From contig CAJTOK010000011.1 in assembly GCA_910577825.1 (NCBI GenBank), positions 6,163-70,162 of the forward strand: a stretch of DNA of 64,000 nt, read 5' to 3'. The stretch's first letter is position 1, and every line of letters starts with the position of its first letter. Shown piece after piece: positions 50,880 to 61,400 of the stretch. The notes below the pieces were generated by a model. That model made no database searches. It was not told the DNA's origin and was given only the letters and a program-made list of their open reading frames with translations. A program made the position numbers and the translations under genes. The stretch is from an uncultured Lachnospiraceae bacterium. Its GTDB lineage: Bacteria > Bacillota > Clostridia > Lachnospirales > Lachnospiraceae.

Positions 50880-52592
50880 ATGTATAATGAAGTTTATAAT
50901 GAATGGTGCAGCAATACATATTTTGATGAAGCTACACGTGGGGAACTTAAAGGACTTGCTGGCAATGATGAGGAGATAAGGGACAGGTTTTACAGGAAGC
51001 TTGAATTTGGGACTGGTGGTTTAAGGGGTGTTATTGGTGCAGGTACAAACCGTATGAATATATACACGGTACGCCAGGCTACACAGGGGCTTGCAGACTA
51101 TATTATTTCACAGCATGGCGGGGATAAAGGTGTTGCAATAGCATATGATTCACGTATAATGTCACCTGAATTTTCAAGGGAGGCAGCACTCTGCCTTAAT
51201 GCAAACGGCATTAAAACATACCGCTTTGAATCATTAAGGCCTACACCTGAACTTTCATTTGCAGTAAGGAAGCTCAGGTGCATTGCAGGCATTGTTATTA
51301 CAGCAAGCCACAACCCAAGGGAATATAACGGGTATAAAGTATACTGGGAGGACGGGGCACAGATTACACCTCCGCACGATAAAAATATTATGAAGTGCAT
51401 TGCAGAGGTAAATTCCTGGGAACAGGTTAAAACCATGGATGAAGAGGATGCCAGGGCTAAAGGGCTTTATAATACAATAGGTGCAGAAATTGATGACGCA
51501 TATATGGAAGAACTTAAAAAGCAGAGCATACATCCTGAAATAACAGGCCAGGCGGCAGACAGCATAAAGATTGTATACACACCTTTACATGGAACAGGCA
51601 ATATCCCTGTAAGAAGGGTGCTTAAGGAACTTGGGTTTACCAATGTGCAGGTTGTCAAGGAGCAGGAAGCACCAGACGGGACATTCCCTACAGTTGCATA
51701 TCCTAACCCGGAGGATGCAAAGGCATGGGAGCTTGCACTTAAGCTTGCAAAGGAAACAGATGCAGATATTATACTTGCAACCGACCCTGATGCAGACAGG
51801 CTGGGAGTTTATGCAAAGGATACAAAAACAGGCAGGTATGTAAGTTTTACAGGAAATATGTCAGGCATGTTAATCGCTGAATATATATTAAGGGAGCGTA
51901 CTAAGACAGGCACACTTCCAGAAAACCCTGCACTTGTGGAAACCATTGTTACTACTGATATGGCAAAAGCTGTTGCGGCATCATATGGTGTAAAACTGGT
52001 TGAGGTGCTTACAGGGTTTAAATATATTGGTGAACAGATTAAACTTTTTGAAGAAAATAATTCTTATAATTATGTATTCGGGCTTGAAGAAAGTTATGGA
52101 TGCCTTGCAGGCACTTATGCAAGGGATAAAGACGCATGTGTAGCAGTTATGCTGTTATGTGAAGCAGCAGCTTTCTATAAAACACAGAATAAGACATTGT
52201 GGGATGCAATGCTTGAAATATATGAAAAATATGGTTATTATAAAGAAGGGCTTGCAACGCTTACACTTAAAGGCGAAAAAGGTGCAGAAGAAATAAAAGG
52301 CATGATGGAGAAAATGCGCAGCAAAATGCCAGAATCAATAGGGGAGTATAAGGTACTTGCAATGCGTGATTACCTGGAAGGGACAAGGAAAACCGCAGAC
52401 GGGAAAGAAAGTGCAGCAGGGCTTCCAAAGTCCAATGTAATATATTTTGAACTTTCTAATGGTGCATGGTGCTGTGTGCGCCCGTCAGGAACTGAACCTA
52501 AGATTAAATATTACTATGGCGTCAAGGGCAGTTCTTTAGAAGATGCAGATTTTAAGCTTGAAGGTCTTAAAAAAGCTCTTATGGAGCAGTAA
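50880..52592 (+). CDS. Phosphoglucomutase/phosphomannomutase
   Basis: The 570-residue alpha-D-phosphohexomutase converts glucose 1-phosphate and glucose 6-phosphate through a phosphoserine. Catalytic Ser in VITASHNPREYNG (about 135-147), metal loop ATDPDADRLGVY, sugar-binding GLEESYG and phosphate-binding CVRPSGTEPKIKYY are all present. GGAGG precedes the start. The alpha-galactosidase follows after 13 bases, so galactoside-derived sugar phosphates may feed through this enzyme; glycogen and UDP-glucose synthesis are alternatives. Confidence 0.94.
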   Translation: MYNEVYNEWCSNTYFDEATRGELKGLAGNDEEIRDRFYRKLEFGTGGLRGVIGAGTNRMNIYTVRQATQGLADYIISQHGGDKGVAIAYDSRIMSPEFSREAALCLNANGIKTYRFESLRPTPELSFAVRKLRCIAGIVITASHNPREYNGYKVYWEDGAQITPPHDKNIMKCIAEVNSWEQVKTMDEEDARAKGLYNTIGAEIDDAYMEELKKQSIHPEITGQAADSIKIVYTPLHGTGNIPVRRVLKELGFTNVQVVKEQEAPDGTFPTVAYPNPEDAKAWELALKLAKETDADIILATDPDADRLGVYAKDTKTGRYVSFTGNMSGMLIAEYILRERTKTGTLPENPALVETIVTTDMAKAVAASYGVKLVEVLTGFKYIGEQIKLFEENNSYNYVFGLEESYGCLAGTYARDKDACVAVMLLCEAAAFYKTQNKTLWDAMLEIYEKYGYYKEGLATLTLKGEKGAEEIKGMMEKMRSKMPESIGEYKVLAMRDYLEGTRKTADGKESAAGLPKSNVIYFELSNGAWCCVRPSGTEPKIKYYYGVKGSSLEDADFKLEGLKKALMEQ

Positions 52593-52605
52593 AAGGAGAT
52601 AATCA

Positions 52606-54780
52606 ATGGTTATTTATGATAGCAGTAAAAGGGTTTTTAAACTTGATACAGAGAATACAAGTTATGTAATGGGTGTAACTGAAGAAGGATACCTGGGCAA
52701 TATTTATTATGGAAAGAAAGCAGACACAACAGACCTTATGTATGCAATGCGCATAGATGAGCATCCGTTTACACCATCAAAACTGCCAGGTGAAAAAATT
52801 GGTTTTATGGACAGGTTTCCTATGGAATATCCATTTGGCGGGACTGGTGATTTCCGTGGGAACTGTATAAATATAAGAAACCATAAAGGCCAGGATGGGC
52901 TTGAACTTAAAGTTAAATCACACAGCATCTATACAGGCAAAAGAAAAATTAATGGAATGCCTTCTGCAAGGGGTGAGGGCACTATGTCACTTGATATTGT
53001 GCTTTCAGATGAAGCTGCTGGTGCAGAGGTGGTTTTAACTTATACTGTTTATGAAGAATGTGATATAATTACACGGAGTGCCAGGGCAGTTAATATATCA
53101 GATAAAGAATTTTATATAACAAGGGCACTGTCTGCATGTTTAAACCTTGAAACAGATGTTACTGGCATATTGTCACTTCATGGCTCATGGGCAAGGGAAC
53201 GCCATATACAGAGAAGCAGGATAAATTATGGCAGCTATGTTATTGAATCATTAAGGGGTGAGCCAGGACACCAGGACCATCCGTTTATTGCACTGGTTTC
53301 AGAAAACTGTAATAATGAAACAGGTGATGTATATGCAATGAACCTTGTTTATTCAGGCAATTTTATTGCAAGGGTACAGAAAGACCAGTTTGATAAGATA
53401 AGGGCAAGTATTGGCATTAACCCGGAACATTTCTGCTGGAAGCTTGAAGGCGGGCAGGAATTTGAAATGCCGGAAGTTATAATACAGTATACATGCAAAG
53501 GCATTAATGGCATGACTAATAATTTCCATGACTTTTTCCGTAAATATATACTGCCTGCAAAATGGGTGGACGCAGAGCGCCCGGTACTTATTAATAACTG
53601 GGAAGCAACTTATTTTGATTTTGATGATGACAAACTTGTCCAGATTGCAGAAGAAGCCTCAAAGACTGGAATAGAAATGCTTGTTATGGATGATGGCTGG
53701 TTTGGCCACAGGAATGCTGATAACAGCAGCCTTGGCGACTGGCATGTCAATGAAGAAAAGATTAAAGGCGGGCTTAAAAAGCTTGTGGACAGGGTAAATG
53801 CACTTGGAATGAAGTTTGGCATATGGTTTGAGCCTGAAATGATTTCACCAGATTCAGATTTATACAGAAAACACCCTGAATGGGCACTTGCACTTGACGG
53901 CAGGGAGCCAGGGCTGTGCAGGACGCAGTATGTACTTGATTTTTCAAGGCATGAAGTTGTTGATTATATATATGGCAGGCTGTATGAAATACTTAAATCA
54001 GCCAATATTGAATATGTAAAATGGGATATGAACAGGCCGTTAGCAGAAGCAGCAAGCCTTTCACTGCCAGCAGACAGGCAGGGCGAAGTATTGCACAGGC
54101 ATGTACTCGCACTTTATGAATTACAGGAAAGGCTTGTAACTGACTTCCCGGACCTTCTTCTTGAGAACTGTTCAGGAGGCGGTGCAAGGTTTGACGCAGG
54201 CATGTTATATTACAGCCCGCAGATATGGTGTTCTGATAATGCAGACCCGGTTGAAAGGCTTATGATACAGGAAGGCACACATTTAATTTACCCGCTTTCA
54301 ACTACGGGCACACATGTAGCAGACTGCCCTAACCATGTAAATGGCAGGGTAACACCATTTGATACACGTGCAGATGTTGCATTGACAGGAACATTCGGGT
54401 ATGAACTTGATGTAACACGCATTGCAGAAGAAGAAAGAAAACTTATACCAGCCCAGATTGAAAAATATAAAAAATACAGGCATCTTGTACAGACAGGTGA
54501 TTATTACAGGATTGCATCATTCAGGGAAAATGGCAGGTACGACAGCTATATGGTTGTATCAAAAGATAAAGGCAGCGCTGTGCTTATATATGTACAGGTT
54601 GTCACAGATTCAAATGTACTAGCCAAAAAGCTTAAATTATACGGGCTTGCACCAGATAAGAAATACAATATTGATGGTGTGGAATACCTTGGAAGCACAC
54701 TGATGAATGTAGGATATATAATGAAACCATTAAGGGGCGATTTCCAGTCTGTAGTGGTAGAAATAAACCCGGCAGGATAA
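52606..54780 (+). CDS. Alpha-galactosidase, glycoside hydrolase family 36
   Basis: The 724-residue retaining hydrolase removes terminal alpha-galactose from raffinose-type or galactomannan sugars. An N-terminal beta domain precedes the TIM barrel. The nucleophile Asp is in YVKWDMNRPL, and the acid/base Asp in WCSDNADPVERL; LVMDDGWFGHRN and GGGARFDAGML are further family signatures. No signal peptide is present, so it acts inside the cell on imported oligosaccharides. A transporter is not in the window. AAAGGAG precedes the start. Confidence 0.95.
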   Translation: MVIYDSSKRVFKLDTENTSYVMGVTEEGYLGNIYYGKKADTTDLMYAMRIDEHPFTPSKLPGEKIGFMDRFPMEYPFGGTGDFRGNCINIRNHKGQDGLELKVKSHSIYTGKRKINGMPSARGEGTMSLDIVLSDEAAGAEVVLTYTVYEECDIITRSARAVNISDKEFYITRALSACLNLETDVTGILSLHGSWARERHIQRSRINYGSYVIESLRGEPGHQDHPFIALVSENCNNETGDVYAMNLVYSGNFIARVQKDQFDKIRASIGINPEHFCWKLEGGQEFEMPEVIIQYTCKGINGMTNNFHDFFRKYILPAKWVDAERPVLINNWEATYFDFDDDKLVQIAEEASKTGIEMLVMDDGWFGHRNADNSSLGDWHVNEEKIKGGLKKLVDRVNALGMKFGIWFEPEMISPDSDLYRKHPEWALALDGREPGLCRTQYVLDFSRHEVVDYIYGRLYEILKSANIEYVKWDMNRPLAEAASLSLPADRQGEVLHRHVLALYELQERLVTDFPDLLLENCSGGGARFDAGMLYYSPQIWCSDNADPVERLMIQEGTHLIYPLSTTGTHVADCPNHVNGRVTPFDTRADVALTGTFGYELDVTRIAEEERKLIPAQIEKYKKYRHLVQTGDYYRIASFRENGRYDSYMVVSKDKGSAVLIYVQVVTDSNVLAKKLKLYGLAPDKKYNIDGVEYLGSTLMNVGYIMKPLRGDFQSVVVEINPAG

Positions 54781-54805
54781 TTTTTACTTTTATATTTACA
54801 ATTTA

Positions 54806-54848
54806 CAGATGGCATGTACTGGTTTTAACAGCCAGTACATGCCATCTG
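54806..54848. terminator. Bidirectional terminator after the alpha-galactosidase gene
   Basis: Perfect 17-base arms at 54806-54822 and 54832-54848 around nine bases, serving both convergent genes. Confidence 0.85.
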
Positions 54849-54852
54849 GTTA

Positions 54853-56178
54853 TTATTCTTCCTTCATTACAAAACACTCTTTTTTATAAAAGCATATGCC
54901 ATATTTAAGTATATCAGTATAACCTTCCTCTATAATATCATTATCATAATGGAGTTTTTCTATTTGTTCCAGTGCTTTTTTGCAGCCTTTTTCCAGCCCG
55001 TGTATACTGTCTGCCACTTTAAACTCAATTATTATAGCCCTTCCTTTACGTATCCTTTGTGTTTTAAGAACTAAATCATACCATCCAAGCCCGCTCTCCC
55101 TGTTGGATTTTATAATGTATCTTCCATTATGTTTCAGAAGCCCTGTAACAAAACCATGGTAATAATCTTCTTTATAGTCATAGAAACTTATTGTATCCAT
55201 AAGTTGTCCTGTAATAATGTCAGCTGCCTTTTCACATTCCCCTTCTTCAAATGCCTTTAATAACCCTGATAAATCCTGTTTTTCTATACGCTGCAAAGCC
55301 CATTCCTGTATATGGTTTTCATATATATAAAGGATTTCTTCATTTGGTATTGTCATGGAAATGTATATTTTACGTTTTATAAATCCTGTTTTTACAGCTT
55401 TAAGATATCCTGTAAAAAACAGGAAATTCCATAGATTATCCTGTGATTTATAAATATCTTCATAAGTAATATCTTCATGTACAGGTTTTTCTATTATGCC
55501 GCCACATGCAAGTTCTTCTAGTTCCTTTCTTGTAATATCATCTGCATTTTCAATTAATTCATGTACAATACTGTTGGAAGATGTGTTAGACCAGTAAGGT
55601 TTTGGAAATTCAGTGTTTTTATATATAATATCATATACATAGTTAATAAGGCTCCAAGGGTTATAAACCTCTGTATTGCCAAAAAGGTATCCATCATACC
55701 ACTTTTTTACTTCCTCTGTTTTATATGTTATATCATAAAAACCAAGTAAACTGTCAGTTTCCTGTTGTGTAAAACCAAAATATTCTGAATAACTTTCATC
55801 TAATACAGAAACTACTTTTAAATTATTAAGCCCTGTGAATAAGCCATCTCTGTAAAGAGATGGCTCTAAAAAACGCTTACAGCGTTTTTCTGATGTTTCA
55901 GCCAGGGCTGAAACATTGCTTTCCCTGCTTATCCGGAGGCAGCCTGTTACAACAGCCATTTTAAGGCTGTTATTGGTTTTTAAAGCAGATTCAAAAAGTG
56001 AACGGATAAAAGAAACCATTTCATTATAAAAACCATTAAAATATGCGTTTTCAAGCGGTACATCATATTCATCAAGCAGTATTATTACCTTCTGGTTATG
56101 GTATTTTTCAAGGCATTTTGACAATATTGCAATGGATTTGGCAACTGTAATGCTATCTGCTTTGCCTTTTAATGGCAC
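54853..56178 (-). pseudogene. N-terminally truncated AAA-ATPase/PD-(D/E)XK protein gene
   Basis: The remaining 441 codons (GTG start at 56178) begin just before Walker B (KVIILLDEYDVP) and lack the N-terminal Walker A of this AAA-ATPase-like family (PF09820), roughly 150-200 residues. The C-terminal half is the PD-(D/E)XK nuclease-like domain (GLGWYDLVL, RAIIIEFKVAD). Its head directly abuts the end of the M56 gene, so it may be read from the BlaI/M56 operon. Family homologues read CLRISKESIFTGLNN; here a block of 25 residues is inserted after CLRISRES (DNA 55843-55917). It is likely a decaying gene. Confidence 0.7.
55843..55917. repeat. 75-base insertion made of three consecutive hairpins, in frame
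   Basis: On the minus strand the insert holds three perfect stems: TGTTTCAGCC/GGCTGAAACA (10 bp, 2-base loop), AAAAACGCT/AGCGTTTTT (9 bp, 3-base loop) and AGCCATCTCT/AGAGATGGCT (10 bp, 4-base loop). It adds NVSALAETSEKRCKRFLE and PSLYRDG within the ATPase domain without breaking the frame. The bounds are inferred from the family's uninterrupted motif. Confidence 0.65.
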
Positions 56179-56219
56179 ATTTTTAAGACAGCAGGGGCAT
56201 GAAAAAAGCAGGAATAAAG

Positions 56220-57941
56220 TTAATCTTCAAATGCTTTTTTAAATTCTTTTTTTGTAACTTCTTTTATACTGCCGTTATCATCAATAATATAGTATGCACT
56301 GTCTTTGCCAGCATCACCACATGTATATAACATTTTGCCAGCATCCCAGAACCCTGCTATGTTTTTTCCTTTATACTGCCACATATCCACGGATTTATTA
56401 TAGGTTATGCCATACTTTTTATAATCTTCTAGCAATGTGCTGTCATTCCCGTTATCATCTTCCCCACAAGAAGAATAAGCAGAAGTAGTTTCTGATATAA
56501 CAGTTTCCACGCCATCTTCACCTTCATCTCTATCTTCTGAAACTGCATAGGAATCATCCAGTGCATAAGTGATTATTTTCACATCTGGATTATTTTCTGT
56601 TTTAAAAGGTTCCAGCACATATGGTATTTTAACTTCTTTAAATCCTGTAATTTCATTATCAGAATTTCTTTTTACTTTAATTCCCACTTCGCCGGCTTCA
56701 TCAGTTAAATGTGTAAAAACATTCTTGCTGGTTTCATCATGGAAATATCCAACTATTTTCCCGTTATACATAAGATGTCCTGTTTTTTCATTATAAGACA
56801 GCCCGTATTTTTCATATTCTTTAAATTCTTCTGTATTTGCAAAATAGCTAAAGTCATTATTTTCACCTTCATAGTAGTGGTATATTGCAGAAGGTGTAGC
56901 CCCGGAAGTTTTTCCGCCACCCAGGGTTTCCATCCTGTTAATGTTATCCTGTGTATTTATAACTGCTTTGTTATTATCTTCTGGTACAGTGCCTTTTGCA
57001 AATACTGTTACAGCAGCACCTAGTAAAACAGCAGCACATATTGCACCTGGAATTGTTATTTTTTTATATTTCATAATTGCCTCAATCCTTTCTTTGGCAG
57101 GTTTTTTGCCGAACCCATTAGAAAAAAACTGCCATCTGTATTGGTTTTCTGCGAAGTCTGCCAGTGCCATTGCATAATCTTTTTTTGCATCTTCCCCAAA
57201 AATGGAAAGCACTTTTTCATCACATGACATTTCCAAATCCCTGTCCAGTAAAATATACATTGCCCATACTAAAGGGTTAAACCAGTGTATGCAGAGTGCG
57301 GCAAGTGCCATAACTTTCCACAGATTGTCAGCCCTTTTTATATGGATTAGCTCATGTGTGGCAATGTATTTCAGGAAAAGCATGTTATCTGGCTTAAAAA
57401 GCTTTGGGAAAATAATCCCTGTGTGTATTATCCCGGAAGCTATAGGGGTAAGAATCCTGTCAGAAACCAGTAACTTTATTCTCCCTGGAATCTTTGCTGC
57501 CTGTCTTAAATTAATTTCCTGTTCTTTTGTTACAGGGATGGCTTCACGTATTATGCGGTATTCTTTTAAATATAATAATGCAAAAATAATAATAAGGATG
57601 GCTGCTGCCATAATCCATATAAGCACTGGCAGGTTAATATTAAAAGTACCAGCAGCTGCCCTGGATATATCCTGGGTTACAGGCTGTGGTAAATGGATGT
57701 TCTTAGTGCCGGGAATTACAGTGGTGGCAGGATTTACAGGACGTGCCTTTGGTCCAGGCTGTAATAATGGCTGTAAAATACCATATTTAAATGGCAGGTC
57801 AAATGGTATTAACAGCCTTAAAATTACGATATCCCATAACAGTACAAAAACCCTTTTTGGCATCCTGTTATTCAGGATACGGCGGAGTATAATAATAAAA
57901 ATAACCAGAATACCGCCAGAAAGGCTCATTTTTAATAACAT
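56220..57941 (-). CDS. M56 metalloprotease (BlaR1-like) with repeated extracellular modules
   Basis: The 573-residue protein has N-terminal membrane helices (about 5-25, 32-50, 108-125), a cytoplasmic zinc protease domain with HELIH at 196-200, and a last helix near 290-312. The extracellular tail (about 313-573) holds two similar modules, YEKYGLSYNEKTGHLMYNGK and YKKYGITYNKSVDMWQYKGK, instead of the penicillin-binding sensor. The ligand is unknown. It follows the BlaI gene by 20 bases, and the two form the classical protease/repressor operon. GGGGGAT precedes the start. Confidence 0.88.
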   Translation of the reverse strand: MLLKMSLSGGILVIFIIILRRILNNRMPKRVFVLLWDIVILRLLIPFDLPFKYGILQPLLQPGPKARPVNPATTVIPGTKNIHLPQPVTQDISRAAAGTFNINLPVLIWIMAAAILIIIFALLYLKEYRIIREAIPVTKEQEINLRQAAKIPGRIKLLVSDRILTPIASGIIHTGIIFPKLFKPDNMLFLKYIATHELIHIKRADNLWKVMALAALCIHWFNPLVWAMYILLDRDLEMSCDEKVLSIFGEDAKKDYAMALADFAENQYRWQFFSNGFGKKPAKERIEAIMKYKKITIPGAICAAVLLGAAVTVFAKGTVPEDNNKAVINTQDNINRMETLGGGKTSGATPSAIYHYYEGENNDFSYFANTEEFKEYEKYGLSYNEKTGHLMYNGKIVGYFHDETSKNVFTHLTDEAGEVGIKVKRNSDNEITGFKEVKIPYVLEPFKTENNPDVKIITYALDDSYAVSEDRDEGEDGVETVISETTSAYSSCGEDDNGNDSTLLEDYKKYGITYNKSVDMWQYKGKNIAGFWDAGKMLYTCGDAGKDSAYYIIDDNGSIKEVTKKEFKKAFED

Positions 57942-57961
57942 AATAATCCCCCAGTCTGGTA

Positions 57962-58321
57962 TTATTCCATATTGTTTATCATGTCTTTAATCTCTGCTAT
58001 TTCATCAGGAGCCAGGTTATTGCCTGAAAGAAACGCAGCGAAAAACTGTTTCTTTGAGCCATTAAACATCCTTTCAACAAGCTCTTCTGTTTCATAAGCC
58101 TGTACATCTTCCTTTGAAACCACTGCTTTACAGATAAACTTTGGTTCAGTCCTCTGTATTGCACCTTTGTCTATACATTTCTTAATAACGGTATATGTGG
58201 TGTTGCGGTTCCATCCTGTTTCTTCTTTTAAAATCTTTGCTATCTGCCCGGCGCTTAAGTCACCTTCACGCCATAAAATTTCCATAACCTTTAATTCTGA
58301 ATCGAAAAATTTTATTTCCAT
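57962..58321 (-). CDS. BlaI/MecI-type repressor
   Basis: The 119-residue winged-helix protein (MEIKFFDSELKVMEILWREGDLSAGQIAKILKEETGWNRNTTYTVIKKCIDKGAIQRTEP) heads the operon with the M56 protease. It should bind the three palindromes upstream as a dimer and be released when the protease cuts it. AAAGGA precedes the start. This is the best-preserved BlaI/M56 pair in the window, with operators that can be read directly. Confidence 0.92.
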   Translation of the reverse strand: MEIKFFDSELKVMEILWREGDLSAGQIAKILKEETGWNRNTTYTVIKKCIDKGAIQRTEPKFICKAVVSKEDVQAYETEELVERMFNGSKKQFFAAFLSGNNLAPDEIAEIKDMINNME

Positions 58322-58355
58322 TTCTGTATCCTTTCTTTCTCTCCAAAATAAAATG

Positions 58356-58369
58356 ACTATTGCAATAGT
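58356..58369. promoter_or_regulatory. BlaI operator 1
   Basis: ACTATTGCAATAGT is a perfect 14-base palindrome in the leader of the blaI gene. Confidence 0.8.
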
Positions 58370-58381
58370 GGTTATATTTTT

Positions 58382-58410
58382 ATACTATCACAATAGTCAT
58401 TTTTAGTCAA
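58382..58410 (-). promoter_or_regulatory. Promoter of the BlaI/M56 operon
   Basis: On the minus strand, TTGACT (58410-58405), 17 bases, TAGTAT (58387-58382). Confidence 0.7.
58384..58397. promoter_or_regulatory. BlaI operator 2
   Basis: ACTATCACAATAGT matches operator 1 except in the centre and overlaps the -10 box. Confidence 0.8.
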
Positions 58411-58419
58411 TACTTTTTT

Positions 58420-58433
58420 ACTATCAAAATAGT
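58420..58433. promoter_or_regulatory. BlaI operator 3
   Basis: ACTATCAAAATAGT, upstream of the -35 box and five bases from the stop of the hybrid kinase gene. Confidence 0.75.
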
Positions 58434-58437
58434 CATT

Positions 58438-61400
58438 TTAATCAAGTATTTTGTCAAGGGTATCAAATAAGTTACCAATATCAATCGGTTTGGCTATATG
58501 TGCATTCATTCCGCACTTTAATGCTTCCTGCTTGTCCTCTTCAAATGCGTTGGCAGTCATTGCAATAATTGGTATACGGGCAAGTTCTTTATTGCCAAGG
58601 CTTCTGATTGCCCGGGCAGCTTCATAGCCATTCATTACAGGCATCTGTATATCCATAAGTACAAGCTTGTAATAACCAGGTGCTGATTTTTGTACCATAT
58701 CCAGTGCTATTTTGCCATTATCTGCAACTTCTGTAGAAAACCCTGCCTCATTTAAAAGGGTACATGCAATTTCCTGGTTTAAATCAACATCTTCTGCAAG
58801 AAGGATACGGCCTGTATGGCGCTTTCTTATCTTTTTATCTTCTTTTTTACCATTGCTGGTATCCATAACTGAACGTAAACAGCTGCTAAGCTCTGATAAA
58901 AACAATGGTTTGCTGCAAAATGCTGTTATGCCGGCTTCTTTTGCTTCCTCTTCAATATCGGACCAGTCATATGCAGTCAGTATAATAACCGGCACATTGC
59001 CACCGGTTTCTTTTTTAATCCTTCTTGCAACTTCAATGCCATTAAGGTCAGGCAGAAGCCAGTCTATAATGTATACACGGTAATCATTGCCACGCATTAT
59101 TGCCTGGTGGGTACGCAGGACTGCTTCCTTGCCCGACATTGTCCATTCTGCGCTTATGCCAATCTGCCCAAGCATATATGATACACTGTCGCAGGTATTA
59201 AAATCATCATCTACAACCAGTGCCCGGCAGCCTTTTAATTCCTGTATGTCTTCCGGGGTATTTTTTTCCTGGTGTAAACGGAATGTAAAAGAAACCGTAA
59301 ATTCTGTACCTATGCCCTGTTCACTTTTTACGGAGATTGTACCGTTCATCATATCAACAATATTTTTTGTAATAGCCATTCCAAGCCCTGTTCCCTGTAT
59401 GCCGCTTGTTGTAGAAGTCTGCTCCCTTTCAAAAGGCTCAAAAATATGTTTTACAAACTCGCTGCTCATCCCGATGCCGCTGTCTTTAATATAAAATTCA
59501 TAATTGGCATAACCTTCTGGCGCGCCTGGTTTTTCTGTAATCCTCATATTTACAGAACCCCCGGCGCCTGTATACTTAATAGAATTGCTTAAAAGATTTA
59601 AAAGTACCTGGTTAAGCCTTAGTTTGTCACAGTAAATATCTTCATCAAATACATCTATAGTATCAATATGGAATTCAAGCTGTTTGGCATTTATATCTGC
59701 CTGTATAATATTGTGCAGCCCGTGCAGAAATCCTGGAAGGCTGCATTGAACTTCATTAAGGCGCATCTTGCCGCTTTCAATACGGCTCATATCAAGCACA
59801 TCATTAATAAGGCTCAGAAGGTGGTTGCCGGATGTCATAATTTTGCCAAGATATTCCCCGACCTGTTCTTTATTGTTAATATGTGTGATGGCAAGGTTTG
59901 TAAAACCGACAATGGCATTCATAGGTGTGCGTATATCATGTGACATATTGGAAAGGAATATGCTCTTTGCCTTATTTGCCCTGTTTGCCTGCTTCAAGGC
60001 ATTTGTCAGGATATCTTTATGCTCCATTTCTTTACGGGTTTCCTCATCCACACTGCGCAGTCCCAGTACAATACCATGGTTTTCCTCCCAGTCGCCTGCA
60101 CGTACTATTTTCATCTGGAAATATTCAATATCTTTATTTTTGTTAATCCTGAAATTTACATAGTAAATCTTTTTTTCTGATAGTTCTTTTTTAATACAGC
60201 TAATGGAAGAGGCATTGCGCATCATTTCCTGGTCATCTTTGTAAACAGCTTTCTTAATAAAAATACCCATGTATTTTTCCAATGAAAGTTCTTTGTTGGA
60301 AATTTTATTAAAATTATAGCCGTAATCATCTGTAATCTGGAGAAAGTTTCCCATGCCAGTATCAAGGTCAAAGAAACACACAATGTTAAAATCCACACTT
60401 AAAGCATGTACCAGTTCCATCTGGCGTCTTTCATTTTCCATGCGTTCCCTTTTCTCTTTTAGCTTCTGGTCGGTGCAGTCTAAAAGGAAGCGCTGGTAGA
60501 AGAGTGTGCCGTCTTCCTCAAGCAGCTTGACATTTCCCATAATATGCAGTATTTCACCATTATCATGCTTTACCCTGTATTCCACATTAATAGTGTCCCC
60601 GGGCTTTTTAAGCTGCATAATACATCCACGCAGCTTTGGCTGGTCTTCCTCCATTACAGAAGGCGCAACTAAATCAAAACCGCTTTCCATTAATTCTTTC
60701 TTGGAAGCATAGCCCAATATATTAAGGGCAGCCCGGTTTATGCTTATTATATGTGAACCATCAAGTGAATGGGTCATAATGCCGCAGTCAAGGGATGTAA
60801 AAATTGTTTCAAGCGTAAGGTTCTTTTTAATAAGTTCCTGTTCATATTCACGTTCCTGGGTTATATCAATGGCAATTCCGGCTGTCCCCATTACACTTCC
60901 ATCAATATCATATAACGGGGATTTATAAGTATTAAGCAGCTTTATGCCGCTTCCTGTCCTTATTGTTTCTTCATTGGTAATGGTTCTTCCTTCTGACATG
61001 GCTTTATCTTCAGATTCTATACATACAGGGTCATCCTGCTCAACATCCCATATATATGCGTGCCTGCGGCCTTCTATCTGCTGTCTTGTCTTATTGGCTG
61101 CCCTGCAGAAGCTGTTATTTACTTTTTTATGTATGCCATCCTTATCTTTATACCAGACCAGGTTCGGGACACTGTTAATGGATACTTCCAGATACTGGCT
61201 GGCCTGCCAGTAATCTTTGTCCCTTTTATAAGACTGCTGCCATCTGAGGAAATGGAAGCGCAGTTCTTCATCTGCCATTGGCATTGCCCATATATCACTA
61301 ATATTATGGAAACTGCCTGCCAGCAGTGCCACCTGTTCTTTATCCGCAAGGAGTATAATACTGGCTTCCTGGCTTTTATGGGAAAGCAGGGTACTGAGTG

